From positions 51,832-79,602 of the forward strand of contig NW_003111474.1 in NCBI RefSeq assembly GCF_000003605.2: a stretch of DNA of 27,771 nt, read 5' to 3'. The position numbers were made by a program, and so were the translations under genes. Positions 11,817 through 22,172 of the stretch are shown in pieces; the first letter of the stretch is position 1, and each line of letters opens with the position of its first letter. The stretch is from Saccoglossus kowalevskii. Lineage: Eukaryota > Hemichordata > Enteropneusta > Harrimaniidae. The notes under the pieces were generated by a model, which saw only the letters and a program-made list of their open reading frames with translations, did no database searches and was not told where the DNA came from.

Positions 11817-11937
11817 TTTGTTTGTTTGTTTGTTTGTTTGTTTGTTTATTTGTTTGTTTGTTTGTTTGTTTGTTTGTTTGTTTGTTTGTTTGTTTGTTTG
11901 TTTGTTTGTTTGTTTGTTTGTTTGTTTGTTTGTTTGT

Positions 11938-12016
<79 letters not shown>

Positions 12017-12017
12017 T
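11776..12017 (+). repeat. Mosaic tetranucleotide microsatellite (ATTT)n(GTTT)n(ATTT)n
   Basis: About 60 perfect tetramer units lie in ordered blocks: 11 ATTT (11776-11819), 7 GTTT (11820-11847), a single ATTT (11848-11851), 22 GTTT (11852-11939) and about 19.5 ATTT (11940-12017). No unit is broken. All three plus-strand frames stay open and give Phe/Val/Cys/Leu and Phe/Ile/Tyr/Leu strings, which are artefacts. The length and purity suggest a young, probably length-variable locus. Confidence 0.97.
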
Positions 12018-13304
12018 GTTGGGATGGTCGCATAGAAAAAAATATACAGAGAAGGGCGGCCCGAACTATAGTTTTATCGCTCTGCAGATGTGAGGGTTAA
12101 ATTTTTACTGCGCCATCACAAGATGAGTTATTTTTGAGATACAAGAAGAAGTTCAAAAAAATCACTTCGAGAACCATAAGTTATTTTTGTCAATTCATCG
12201 ATTGTTTCCGTTATTGTTTGATATGTACGTTGCGAAATATAAAATTAAAATATTCTGCACATTATTTTAATATGGAATAATATATGTACAACATACATAC
12301 GAATTTCCTATAACATCGTGTTTGTTTTGTTTGTTTCCAATTCCATTAGTTCTTTTGTCATTTAAGATAGTATATCATCGAGGAATTAATTACATTCGAT
12401 TTATCATATGACAAGAATAAACAACATTATTGAATTATGTAGATTTATGAAATAATAAAACAAGATATAGTAAGACCACCAGATTGGCCAATCAATTATT
12501 AAGGTTACCCATTACAAGTATTACATTTTTCCATCACGATATTATTTCCGTTCAAAACATAGCCGACTGTAAGAATACGTAAATATCTCAATACATATTA
12601 TTGCTTAAATCATTGTTAGAAACTATATTAACTTAAATATTTCCGATAGTTTCATATGTGAGTGATATTAAGCCACATTTCAAATTATCGTAGTCTCAAA
12701 TTCTCTGCGCAGAGAAATGTAATTCCGCCATGTATAATGTATTGTAAATATGTTACCAATGCATGCCCGAAACCGTCACGGTAATTTAGGTTTTTCCGTA
12801 AAAAATAACTATATTTCTTAATCGTATTCGGGTAAGGGACGTTTGTGAGCGTCGATTTGTTATGCAAATGAGCCAAAAAGCACAACGATGTCTTGAATAC
12901 GCGTTTTCAAACTACGATCACGGTCCGCCCTTAGAAGCTGTGTATTGGACCAAGGGGATAAACAAGATTTCAAATTCGTGGCCCTGAAATATCTGTACAG
13001 TAATTTTCATTTGTTTTGAGCTAGTTGCTGAGTTATACCTGATCGTAATCCAATTATTCTATCGCAGTAAATAAGTATGTATTTTGTAATTCATTAATAA
13101 GCGTGATAGAAGACGGCTATTTTATGTTCATTGTTTGTCCCCCGGGTATTCATAAGTTGAGTGGTTCGTATTGAATTGTGAATATTAGACTATATGTGTG
13201 TAAGGTTAACAAAACTACGTAGTTTGTGTTATCCGACATTGAACTTGCGTAATTCCATTTAGTCGCCGTAGGTTCATGTGTTAACTATAGGCGGCTATTT
13301 CGCG
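12018..13304. other. AT-rich DNA without recognised gene
   Basis: The first ~90 bases after the microsatellite are less AT-rich and contain GGGCGGCCCG. The remainder is AT-rich, with no supported coding or RNA feature. Confidence 0.45.
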
Positions 13305-13325
13305 CTCCTCCTTTTTTTGGAGGGG
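13305..13325. repeat. C/T-G/A hairpin
   Basis: CTCCTCC (13305-13311) and GGAGGGG (13319-13325) pair over 7 bp with one G-T pair around a loop of seven T. It stands out against AT-rich flanks. No role is evident. Confidence 0.5.
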
Positions 13326-13400
13326 GGTAATATCATGATTTATATTTCAGTCAGTTTGACAGTGGTTGCCATGACATATACTGATAAAGGTTAATGACAA

Positions 13401-13420
13401 GACCAGATGGCGATCTGGTC
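13401..13420. repeat. Perfect 8-bp hairpin GACCAGAT-GGCG-ATCTGGTC
   Basis: The inverted repeat is perfect, with a 4-base loop, and is directly followed by GAAATC. Short GACCAGA...TCTGGTC hairpins followed by GAAA recur, to my knowledge, in some invertebrate retroposon sequences, but I cannot confirm that here. It does not match the conserved histone mRNA 3' stem-loop. Confidence 0.6.
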
Positions 13421-13899
13421 GAAATCAACCAAAAACATCTTATGACTCTGCAGTTTTTAAGATACAATACAGTAGCTGTAATCCTAAACCAATTTTGTTT
13501 GCGATTTTAACTAAGGTGGTATCTTTGTGGAATGTTAGTGCGAGACTATTACCCCATCAATATTAGTTAGTGTTGACAATATATAGAAGTGTTTTTTCTA
13601 GACAGCTTGACGAGTAATTAATTGATTATGATGTGTAAAACTTTCCATTTTTGTGATTGGTTGTTTGTTGGAAGGCAAGGCCTTGGAGTCTCTTATACTG
13701 ATTGTAATTGGTTAAGGAGTGACAAGAAATAAAGAGTGATTTAATGCTGTCTCGGGTGAAAACCAGGGACTTGGCAGAGAATCGTTTGGGAACATGAACG
13801 AAGCTTGTGTGTGTTTTTGTCAGCCTAGCGTGGAAACGACCGAATCCCGGTTACCTAAGTGAAAGGTTTTTAACCATCAAAAATACCTATCACAGTAAT
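13421..13899. other. Unexplained DNA upstream of a SINE
   Basis: CCAAT-type words (ATTGG) occur near 13657 and 13707, and a GAATCCCGG word resembling a degenerate B box is near 13842. No gene can be supported. Confidence 0.35.
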
Positions 13900-13998
13900 A
13901 TGGTGGAGTGGTTAGCATGTTTACTAACAGTGGCGATGCCCAATAATTTGTGTATGAATTCGATTCTTGTGTTGCGTGTTGTTCCTTTCCCTGTGTAA
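13900..13998 (+). mobile_element. tRNA-derived SINE fragment
   Basis: The sequence starts with GGTGGAGTGGTTAGCATG (13902-13919), a good match to the RNA polymerase III A-box region of tRNA-derived SINEs. A B-box-like GAATTCGATTC follows at 13956-13966, at tRNA-like spacing. The part after the B box (to CCTTTCCCTGTG, ending near 13995) is typical of a SINE tRNA-unrelated body. No target-site duplication or tail repeat was found, so the 3' end is approximate. SINEs are non-autonomous retroposons copied by LINE reverse transcriptase. Confidence 0.6.
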
Positions 13999-15121
13999 AG
14001 TAAATATGCACTTGTTTTAAAAGAGGAACATTCACTAAGCCAATGTGACATAACTGATATAGATATGGACTAGATGTGTCAAAAAATGAAGATAACAATC
14101 GAGTATGATAAATAAAACTTTAATATTACACTGAATTTATTATCTCATATATATATATATCAGAATTTAGGTTGATATGTTCTGTTGAACATTGAAGGAT
14201 TTACAATCTACAGTAAACACCTGTATTATGAGCAGTTGGACGTGCTAGTAATACCATGGCATACTGCTGTATAGTATGCACAGTGGTTTGAATGAAGTAT
14301 AGGGTAAAAGAACGATTGGTGTTGCCGTCTATTTACAGTGGTGAAATCGTTCAATGAACCGGTGATCGTTTAAACTCGATAGTCACAGGGATAAATATGC
14401 TTAGTACATATAGGGATTTAAACATTCTCCGTGGGATAACGAGTACCCAATTAATTGAATTTGTTTTCATACTCCCTTCGCTCTTGACGCGCAGATTTTG
14501 GTTAGCAGAATCCAATTATAGTTTGCATTTGTCATGCTCGAGATAAACGAGAAAATGTTTCGTATCACATATTCAAATAGAGAATTGAGAGAAACGTATT
14601 AATGAGAGGGATTACATTGGATGGAAATGTCAAAAGTGCACCTTAAATATTTGACATATAGCACACAAATGTGTGAATTTGTTGGTATTGAATTCTATCT
14701 GTCTCGTTAACGTGAATAGTTCACATAACTTGTACCGTGACCGAGCTATGGACCAATTCAAATAACATAATCGTCGTGTTCAAAATTGATTGAGGCAAGA
14801 GATATTTATTTATGAATTTATGAAGTGGCAAATTACGCATATATCGAACTGAAAATATTTCTATTAACGAAGGATCAAATATTAATAGTTGTAATTATTT
14901 ACTTCTAAATTTTCTGTAACAATGAACAGAATTCATCAATGTCGGATGGCTTATTTAAATATTCATACATTCATACTTATATCATTAACACTACGTGTTA
15001 AGCATGCATGACATTGCGTAATAAGAACACATATCTCACTCAGAATTTCTTGTGATTAGAATGGAATCTCCCTCGGGAGGTAGTTTTATTAGGACATCAC
15101 AGTCTATATTACACCAAATAA
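13999..15121. other. AT-rich DNA without recognised gene
   Basis: A TA dinucleotide run (near 14147-14161) and a perfect 7-bp hairpin GCATACT/AGTATGC (14259-14265 with 14273-14279) are the only structures noted. Confidence 0.45.
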
Positions 15122-15214
15122 TTAAAGGGCGGTGGTCGTCGCGTTACACGCGTTGTATACATCGCTTTGAATCCCATATCGAACACGACGCGGCGCGACG
15201 ATCACCGCCCTTAA
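15122..15214. mobile_element. Short palindromic element flanked by TTAA (possible piggyBac-type MITE)
   Basis: Arms 15125-15143 and 15194-15212 pair over 19 bp with one G-T pair and no mismatch. The interior adds a weaker CGCGT-based pairing. TTAA lies at both outer ends (15122-15125 and 15211-15214), as expected for a TTAA-targeting transposon such as piggyBac. The left arm has one extra A, so the exact boundary is unsure. The element is GC- and CpG-rich against AT-rich flanks. On the minus strand it includes GTGTTCGATATGGG, resembling a polymerase III B box. A related copy in the opposite orientation is at 25615-25680. The plus-strand frame 15052-15240 that crosses it is not considered real. 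Confidence 0.65.
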
Positions 15215-15294
15215 CATTCATGCAGAGTCTACGTTATTAGTTAATTATACTATATAATTACATGACTTTTATCTCGGTTCCTCTTCTTCCATTT

Positions 15295-15376
15295 CGGTAT
15301 AGCTGAGCGGCTTTGGCGATATCGCTGTTCCAAATGCAGACGTATCCCAGATGACAATTGAATCTTAACGCTGCCG
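15295..15376 (+). mobile_element. tRNA(Leu)-like relic, pseudo-tRNA or SINE head
   Basis: TAGCTGAGCGG (15300-15310) matches the polymerase III A-box consensus TRGCNNAGYGG exactly. The D arm GCTGAGCGGCTTTGGC can form with one G-T pair, as in tRNA(Leu) or tRNA(Ser). CGGTA (15295-15299) can pair with TGCCG (15372-15376) as part of an acceptor stem. The B-box region CAATTGAATCTT (15356-15367) is degenerate and the T stem does not pair, so a working tRNA is unlikely. The ~56-base A-to-B spacing suits a type II tRNA with a long variable arm. Confidence 0.4.
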
Positions 15377-15592
15377 TTGTTTCAGAGTCGTATGTAGATG
15401 ACTGACACTGAAATATAATTGAGGAAACGATTGAACGATAATGACGTACTCTTAAATTAACTCGAGTTTGGTAATGACATGTTAAATGGAGAGAGTGAAA
15501 TGCAAATGAGTATGTGGCATTGCAGATTTCATTTTATACATGACAATGTACAACATATGGAGCGTTCAAGATATAAAAAAAACAATAAGTAC

Positions 15593-15623
15593 CCACTATT
15601 TTTTTTATAAATCAAAATAGTGG
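15593..15623. repeat. Perfect 10-bp hairpin
   Basis: CCACTATTTT (15593-15602) and AAAATAGTGG (15614-15623) are perfect inverted copies with an 11-base AT-rich loop. It lies 150 bases before the assembly gap. A 6-bp ACAGTA/TACTGT hairpin follows at about 15636-15652. Confidence 0.65.
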
Positions 15624-15775
15624 ATTGTCGAGAACAGTATATGGTACTGTCAATATTGGTAAAGTGACCGAGCTGAGTACTTACTCTAAATGTATCAGTC
15701 CGCAATGTGAAAAATTCTTGGATACGGCTACAATGCCTCTACTTAAAATTCTACGTTTGACGACAATTAAATAAA

Positions 15776-16112
15776 NNNNNNNNNNNNNNNNNNNNNNNNN
15801 NNNNNNNNNNNNNNNNNNNNNNNNNNNNNNNNNNNNNNNNNNNNNNNNNNNNNNNNNNNNNNNNNNNNNNNNNNNNNNNNNNNNNNNNNNNNNNNNNNNN
15901 NNNNNNNNNNNNNNNNNNNNNNNNNNNNNNNNNNNNNNNNNNNNNNNNNNNNNNNNNNNNNNNNNNNNNNNNNNNNNNNNNNNNNNNNNNNNNNNNNNNN
16001 NNNNNNNNNNNNNNNNNNNNNNNNNNNNNNNNNNNNNNNNNNNNNNNNNNNNNNNNNNNNNNNNNNNNNNNNNNNNNNNNNNNNNNNNNNNNNNNNNNNN
16101 NNNNNNNNNNNN
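15776..16112. other. Assembly gap
   Basis: This is an unresolved run of 337 N bases. The 184-codon minus-strand frame spanning it (15681-16235) is an artefact of the N run. Nothing can be said about the missing sequence or whether the stated length is real. Confidence 1.
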
Positions 16113-16749
16113 TTTTATGTTTAACCTCATTCTAATAAATGTGTCAATTAGCAATTTTATAGAGTTGATGCTTATGGGATACATGGTTGTCTCTGCCTTT
16201 ACATTAAGCCGTAGCGGTGTTACCTTGTTTGTCACACAGACAGTGAGTACTTGAACTTTTAAAAAACAATAATGGTATGTTAATTAAATATATTGTAACA
16301 AAATACATACCTCGGGCATTTGGCGGGGAAGAACACTGAATACACGCAATTTAGTGTAGAGCAGGTAAATTACTATATTACAATTTTGAACTGTCGGTGA
16401 ATAGTAAGCCAGAAACCAAAATTAAACCCAGGCATGCTGAATTTGAACATCTTTATAATGGTTTTGTATTTATAGTATCAATATAATTTTTTTCCGTGAA
16501 TAATATCCGTTACTGAATTGTTACATTACGGAATGTGTTTGTACATTAAGTATTACGTAGGTGCGTGAAACCTTGCTTAACGCTCTCATAGCTCAACTTA
16601 TTATAGTAAAAACAGGTATTATTGAAAGAAAATGTTTACTATTAACAATGTATGACAGACGAAGAACTAGTTAAAACTGTATAAGCGGTGGATTTTTAAT
16701 ATCCAATTATTATACGAAGCGATACCAATCAGCGTATCCTTGTACGACA
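16113..16749. other. AT-rich DNA without recognised gene
   Basis: No supported feature was seen between the gap and the exon candidate at 16.75 kb. Confidence 0.45.
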
Positions 16750-16956
16750 CCTACCTTCGCATCCATGAAGGATTTGACAGGGACCGGACTTAATAACGTT
16801 AATAACATCATTGCAAGGAAAACTGCCGTAGATCACATTGACACTTCAAAAGAAAATGTGTGGACCATTATAGAGATTACGGGAAATATTGACAATTTGT
16901 ACAAGAGCCAAACACGCCATATGTATGTGTCTTCCGAACCGTGGAGCATAAACTAA
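16750..16956 (+). CDS. Possible exon resembling a tectonin beta-propeller repeat
   Basis: The plus-strand frame contains TAVDHIDTSKENVWTI, then TGNIDNLYKS and EPWSIN before a stop at 16954-16956. Tectonin (HydWA) repeats, found in invertebrate lectins and TECPR proteins, follow the pattern W-x-x-I-x-G-x-L-x-x-(V/I)-D-x-S...V-W-G-(V/I)-N...D-x-I-Y. Here the (V/I)-D-T-S, V-W and D-N-L-Y positions fall at the right spacing, and PWSI could open the next repeat. The expected GVN after VW is replaced by TII. No stop interrupts it. A strong donor-like GTATGT lies at 16921-16926 after CGCCAT, so the exon might end there. The upstream boundary is uncertain. It is less AT-rich than its surroundings. 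It could equally be a decayed copy or a chance frame. Confidence 0.3.
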   Translation, partial: PTFASMKDLTGTGLNNVNNIIARKTAVDHIDTSKENVWTIIEITGNIDNLYKSQTRHMYVSSEPWSIN

Positions 16957-18105
16957 GTCATTAAAAACGTTTTAAGTTGCAATCTGTTGTTGTTGCCACA
17001 TTTGATGGCATATCGAATATCTTCTTATTCAGTACGTGTCATCATTAGCCACTAAGTGAGCGTCTTATTGGGAAACGGCTAACAATAACAATTGTTGAGT
17101 TGAGGAAAGTATATTCTCGGAGACGGAAATAAATCGACGCCTGCTGTCAGAATTCGTGACTGGGGCATTGGCAGGCATTATCCCTAATTATCGTATTCTC
17201 TTTTAGTAGAGAATCCACAGAGATTTGTTTTCCGTAGATACGTGTATGCATGGCATATACAAAATATATAATCGATTTAGATCTGACAGGATTAATCAAT
17301 TGGACCATAATAATGTGTGAAAGGGGTCAAAATCGTGGTCATATTTTTATGATCAGCTTAATTGAAGTCCATGATCATCTCATGAATAGGCTGAAATGTG
17401 TAAATAATCATTCGTATTGAATGAACAGACAAAGAATTGTTTGGTTATAAACGAAATGTAATATGAAAATATTTTGCCGACAATTGTTGATATTATAGGA
17501 TACGTGCTCGTTTAATAAATCTATAATCTCTACGGTATAGTCAATATTTGGTTAACTGATCATACCAATTTTGTGTTGCCATTAAATTGTTTAAGGTCAA
17601 TTCGTCTTTAGATATTAACTTGATATGATCGGAGAAAGCTTTTAACTGAATAAACGAATGCTTATTTAATGAGACTCGCAAATACATCGATAAAGCTATT
17701 CTATGGTTTCAGCATGCTAACTGGTCGTGTCATTGCTAAATATAGCACGAATAAACAAAATTTTATCTGTTTCGAGGTAGGTAAACTACAACACAGGATA
17801 AATTGTTTCACAGAAAACAGTGATATATTAGGCTGACAACTTACAACTGTTCCCCGGGCTCAAGAACACGTATATACAAATTCTTGCATTTAGTATCAGA
17901 TATCGAAGTCTATGTACCCTTACTAATGGCTAGCAAAAACGTTATCAAACATTGACATTCAAAGATGACATTATAATTTGCATATTTTAGTGACTCTAAT
18001 GTTAATCATTCATTCTTTATTGGTTAAAAGACTTTTGGAATTTTCGTGAAGACGACTTCCATAAATGAAATGAAAGTACAGTACAGTTCTTTTTTAGGTG
18101 TAATG
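16957..18105. other. AT-rich DNA without recognised gene
   Basis: A 37-codon plus-strand frame near 17100-17210 looks protein-like but is too short and matches nothing I recognise. No other feature is supported. Confidence 0.4.
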
Positions 18106-18129
18106 AAAGATGGCTGCCGTCACGTGACC
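18106..18129. promoter_or_regulatory. YY1-like motif fused to a palindromic E-box
   Basis: AAAGATGGCTGCC (18106-18118) resembles the YY1 site AAGATGGCGGC, and it abuts the perfect palindrome GTCACGTGAC (18119-18128), a bHLH-zip (USF/TFEB type) E-box. The YY1-like and CACGTG sites share a compact 24-base block in otherwise AT-rich DNA. YY1 sites often overlap start codons just downstream of transcription starts, and here ATG GCT GCC GTC ACG TGA makes only a 5-codon frame. This is motif evidence; no downstream gene is identified. Confidence 0.4.
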
Positions 18130-19700
18130 AAAGCGTATGTATGCATGTGGTTATAGCACAAATACCGGTATCATTTGTATAATTTAATATTGTTATGACT
18201 TAAACACATCTCAATAAATCTAATCCGGACTGTATGTGAAATTTACCGGAACTGGTTATAGACGAAAACCGTAGTTTGAATAGTGGTATCGTTCAGTAGT
18301 GGCTAATTGACAATACAAAATGTGTTTTGTAATCCGTGGATGTTATTCTATTCGCTGTCACTCGTATTAACCAACTCTATAATCTATTGATATCAGGTGA
18401 TAATATCGATTACATTTCTATGTCTCAATCGTACTCATACAATGCAAAGATCTCAGTGTGTTTCTTTGCGTTGTAGTCTTCTTATTGATCATCTTAGTTA
18501 GTTTGTTATAATGACAACCTAATGTGCATTTTGGCAGTGTGTTTCAACAACGATGTGTATTGAGAGACAATTCGTACGGCTAAATACGTATATTGGCGTT
18601 TTACATCGTGTAAGTCTGTGTAAATGTTTACCTTGCGTGACTTACATTGAGTTAATTTGGTTGATTTATTAAACAACAAAAAGATCAAATCGGGTATCAA
18701 TGTGGATTTCCATATATCTGGTATGGATGAATCATGCAATAAAATTTGGTTTAGCAGCAGTGTGGAGATTACGTAAAGTAATCACATTATGCCCTGGAAT
18801 GGGATATGTCAGACAAATTCACATTAGACTGAAGCCTTATTATAAAGTCGTTTACAGTAAAGATTCTAGAGTGAGTATTTTTGAGGTAAAATCCATGTTT
18901 GTATTGTTTTAATCATATATAAGCAGTTATGGTGCTTACCGTCCTTCCACCCAGCCTAATAAAACGTGCGCGTTGTATCAATGAGAAACTTACTGAGTGA
19001 CAGAATTTAGAATCGAATCCATCAAATATTACAGGCCAAGGGATAAAGTAATCCTAGGAAAACCGTGCAAAGAATTGCTACATTCATGGACATTTGTGAT
19101 AAGCTTTGGCAAGTTAGAATGAAAAAAAGCGAGTGATAAAATGTATCGAGTGTGAGAACTAAAACTTAAAAGGACGGGTGCTAGAATGTACCATAGCCGA
19201 ATTGGCCTAACGTGTGTCCGACAATTGGTTTGCTTCGTTTAATATAAGTTTAATAATTATGTTCAAGATTCAAACTATGGCATGGAATAAATGTGGAGTT
19301 CATAATAAGAAATGTGAAGTAGGGTATTTTTTATTTACATCTAATTGTAATAGTGTGCAAGATTTTAAAAAGGAATTATTGGGCCATACCTGGTCAATGG
19401 ATGTAGCAGTGTGTTTGAATACATATTTTACATGATTAGCTTAGTTGATGATAGTGTGTATTGATGCTTTATATTATCCCTTTTTATTTAACTTTCTATT
19501 TGTTATTTTTAAAATAATTAAAACTGTTATTAATATTGTATTGCTGCGAAATGTGACTAGATTCATTACATGTCAGAAAATAACGTCTTTTGTGTACTTG
19601 TGTGTACTTTATGTACTGATCCATGTTCTCTTTTTGATAATCGTTATTCAGTTTATTTTGCTTGATGACGAAATGCAGCGCAATATATACGTCGCACGTC
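18130..19700. other. AT-rich DNA without recognised gene
   Basis: Several plus-strand frames of 70-91 codons (18700-18912, 19214-19435, 19445-19720) follow each other but lack recognisable domains and share the local AT-rich composition. The last runs into the minisatellite. I treat them as chance. Confidence 0.4.
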
Positions 19701-19960
19701 GTGTGATTGTGACGCGCTGAGTCGACGAATGTGGCGTTGCGTGGCGAATGTGGCGCGCGTTTGCGTGGCGACTGTGGCACTTTGTGTAACTGTGGCGCGC
19801 TGAGTTGACGAATGTGACGTTGCCTGGCGACTGTGACAAGTTGTGTGATTGTGGCGCGCTGAGTCGACGAATGTGGCGTTGCTTGGCGAATGTGGCGCGC
19901 TGTGTGACTGTGGCGCGCTGAGTTGCAAACGTGGCGTCGCATGGCGACTGTAACGTGTTG
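19701..19960. repeat. GC-rich 59-base minisatellite, four units
   Basis: Units start at 19701, 19784, 19843 and 19902, with lengths 83, 59, 59 and 59. The first carries a 24-base internal expansion. Each unit opens with GTGTRAYTGTGRCGCGCTGA and is itself three ~20-base subrepeats built on a (A/C)TGTGGCG core. Differences between units are mostly single substitutions. The array is CpG-rich while both flanks are AT-rich. The plus strand almost lacks TTA, CTA and TCA, so the minus strand is open in all three frames (three overlapping frames of 91-168 codons, Ser/Thr/His/Arg/Gln-rich). Because 59 is not divisible by three, the reading frame rotates with each unit. I do not regard these frames as genes. 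Confidence 0.95.
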
Positions 19961-22032
19961 AAAACTAAAAATCTTGTTATAAACATGGTCAATGTACTGC
20001 AAATGTCAATATCTATTCTGATACTGGCTGTAACTGGAAACAAATCTTCTGATTTGGCGAAATACATGTACAATATTGGCAGATTACCAGATTAATTGGT
20101 CACGCCTCAGTAATCCATTGCAATCAAATGAATCGCATTACACTGAAAGCATTACAATCCATATTTCAAATTTGTTTTCAATAACACGATTCATTTGTCT
20201 GGAGTTCTCATTCCACTTTTTCTTGATCTATTCCAAACAAACCACACGTGTTTAATAAATGGTGTTGTTTTGTAATCATAAAACATCAAAATCATCAAAT
20301 TCAGAAACTTTGGTTTACACGAGTGTAATATCATAAATTGATTGATTATAGTTACGTGACTAATAAATGCCATTTATTGAATGTTAGATTGATAGATTAA
20401 AACACTGTGATCTAGTCTCATATCTTTGTGTGCGTGCAATTTCATCAATTGCAATTAGCCGTTCTAGCAGCTGAGACGAAAACAGAGTCTATGTTCATTT
20501 TACTGGTCTAGTCTGTACGCACTTTAAAAGCGCGTTTATTTTGCCCATAGAGCAAATAAAACTACCCAACATTTAAACATTATTAAAGAAGTGGTTTGCT
20601 ATTTTTTTCAAATCAAATCATATCAAAGGGACATCGATATTTATAATAGTCCAATAATTACAATACAAACTATACTTGTCTTGAATTGATATTAGAAGTT
20701 GAACAAGCTGAATACTCTAAAAGTGCATGTTATCCTCTCACAATGATGCAATGTTTAACTGTAGACTCGAATCAAATTCCTGTTTAATAGGGAATTTGGT
20801 ATTTAGAAACCATTCCTATAAAAATTGTCATTCCAATAACTAACAAAAAAAACAGTGATATAATAACGTTTGGGGCGTGGTAAATCTAACTAATTCAGTT
20901 GTTGTATTATTAAAGAATTTAAACATTCATTTTAATACACAAACTAACCAATCTTAAATGCAAAGCAATCATTTCTGCCTCATAGATTTTTTTTTTTCAA
21001 CACAACTCATAAAACCCACATAAACTGACGTTTTGTTTTTACATTGCTGAAGACAGTCGCCTACGTAGATTTTGTGTTTTAGTATAGGAAATCGAATCTT
21101 AGGTTTATCATTTTGTTATTTAACACTATACAGTGATCTATAAGCCCGTGAGAGATGGTTGCACAATGTGTTGTAATATTGTCGACTTCTTACGCTAATG
21201 TTTCAATAATAAATTAAACCAGTTTAAGATACCGACAGCAAAAACGGGTACAGATTCACATTATAAATTTATTGTGCGTGATGAATTTGATGAATAATTT
21301 CAGTTTATTTTCAAAAACCAAATTGTCGATCAACATTCCATTTTACATTTACATAACGAGGCGGAATGCGAGTGTCTTGAAAAATTACTTACACGATGTG
21401 CCATCTTGTTCAAGTTATCATTCACTCACTATAGAAAATGTACTTTGTCAATGCTTTTCCTTGTGTCAGCGATACGTAACTCACACTCTGTGCTAAATAA
21501 ACAAAAACATTACGTCCCAGAGATGGTTTTATAAACATCCTGGACCCGATTAGCCTGTCGATACCTTAACAACACAGGATCTTCTGAAAACAAACTTTCG
21601 TACATTCATTCATTTATGAAAAACGTTAGAACGAATGCAGATTTAATCATTATTGTTCTGAATGAGTATAGTGTACGTGAACCTGAAACCAGTCTAAGAT
21701 TTGTCTGATTTGTCTAAGATACATATTGGCATTCCTTTGATTCATTTCTGGGTTTTGTCCTAAATTAAAGCCGCATTAAAACGAATAGTGTGAATACAGT
21801 ACTGCAAATCTCATTTGGGCGCCACGAACATTGACTGACTTGTGTTATGGTATCTTTCGCCAGTACCTATACAATCATGTTCTATAAATTGAAACCACAC
21901 TTAGCGCCATGGCAAAACTGATACTAATCTCTATTCATACTCATAATTACGTTACGAGGTTTAAATAGAAACAAATGCACATGCACATAGGAATGGTCTA
22001 TGATACTCAATGAACCTTTTTTTCTATACTTT
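19961..22032. other. AT-rich DNA without recognised gene
   Basis: No coding or RNA feature can be supported. A short direct repeat GTCTAAGAT...GTCTAAGAT with ~21-base spacing lies near 21692-21720. Confidence 0.45.
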
Positions 22033-22045
22033 GCGCCATCTAGCG
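22033..22045. promoter_or_regulatory. CTCF-like motif GCGCCATCTAGCG
   Basis: It resembles the reverse complement of the CTCF core (GCGCCMYCTRGTGG type). A CRE half-like TGACGTAA follows within 30 bases and a full CRE lies at 22163-22172. Occupancy is not shown. Confidence 0.25.
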
Positions 22046-22162
22046 ACGGAAGCTTCTATGACGTAAATGGAAGATTGATGATAACACCGAAACTAATGAG
22101 TAGTAGATGAGTAGTCGTCCATCGAAAAAGATAATGTTTTTTAAAAATCCACTATATTCTAA

Positions 22163-22172
22163 ATGACGTCAT
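22163..22172. promoter_or_regulatory. CRE palindrome ATGACGTCAT
   Basis: This is a perfect 10-base palindrome containing the CREB/ATF consensus TGACGTCA. No nearby gene start can be identified. Confidence 0.3.

Noticed and set aside
11759-12100. Three overlapping plus-strand frames of Phe/Val/Cys/Leu repeats
   Set aside because: They are translations of the ATTT/GTTT microsatellite; any tetramer lacking stops opens all frames.
13365-13378. X-box-like GTTGCCATGACATA
   Set aside because: The second half-site does not meet RRNRAC.
15681-16235. 184-codon minus-strand frame
   Set aside because: Most of it is the N run; unknown bases cannot create stops.
19496-20073. Minus-strand Ser/Thr/His/Arg-rich frames of 91-168 codons
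   Set aside because: All three frames are open only because the minisatellite lacks reverse-complement stops, and phase shifts with each 59-base unit. This is inconsistent with one coding frame.
9915-20760. Shared word AATGAYGCAATGTTTAAC near 9.92 and 20.74 kb
   Set aside because: One 18-base match with a mismatch is expected about once or twice by chance in a window this size, and flanks do not align.
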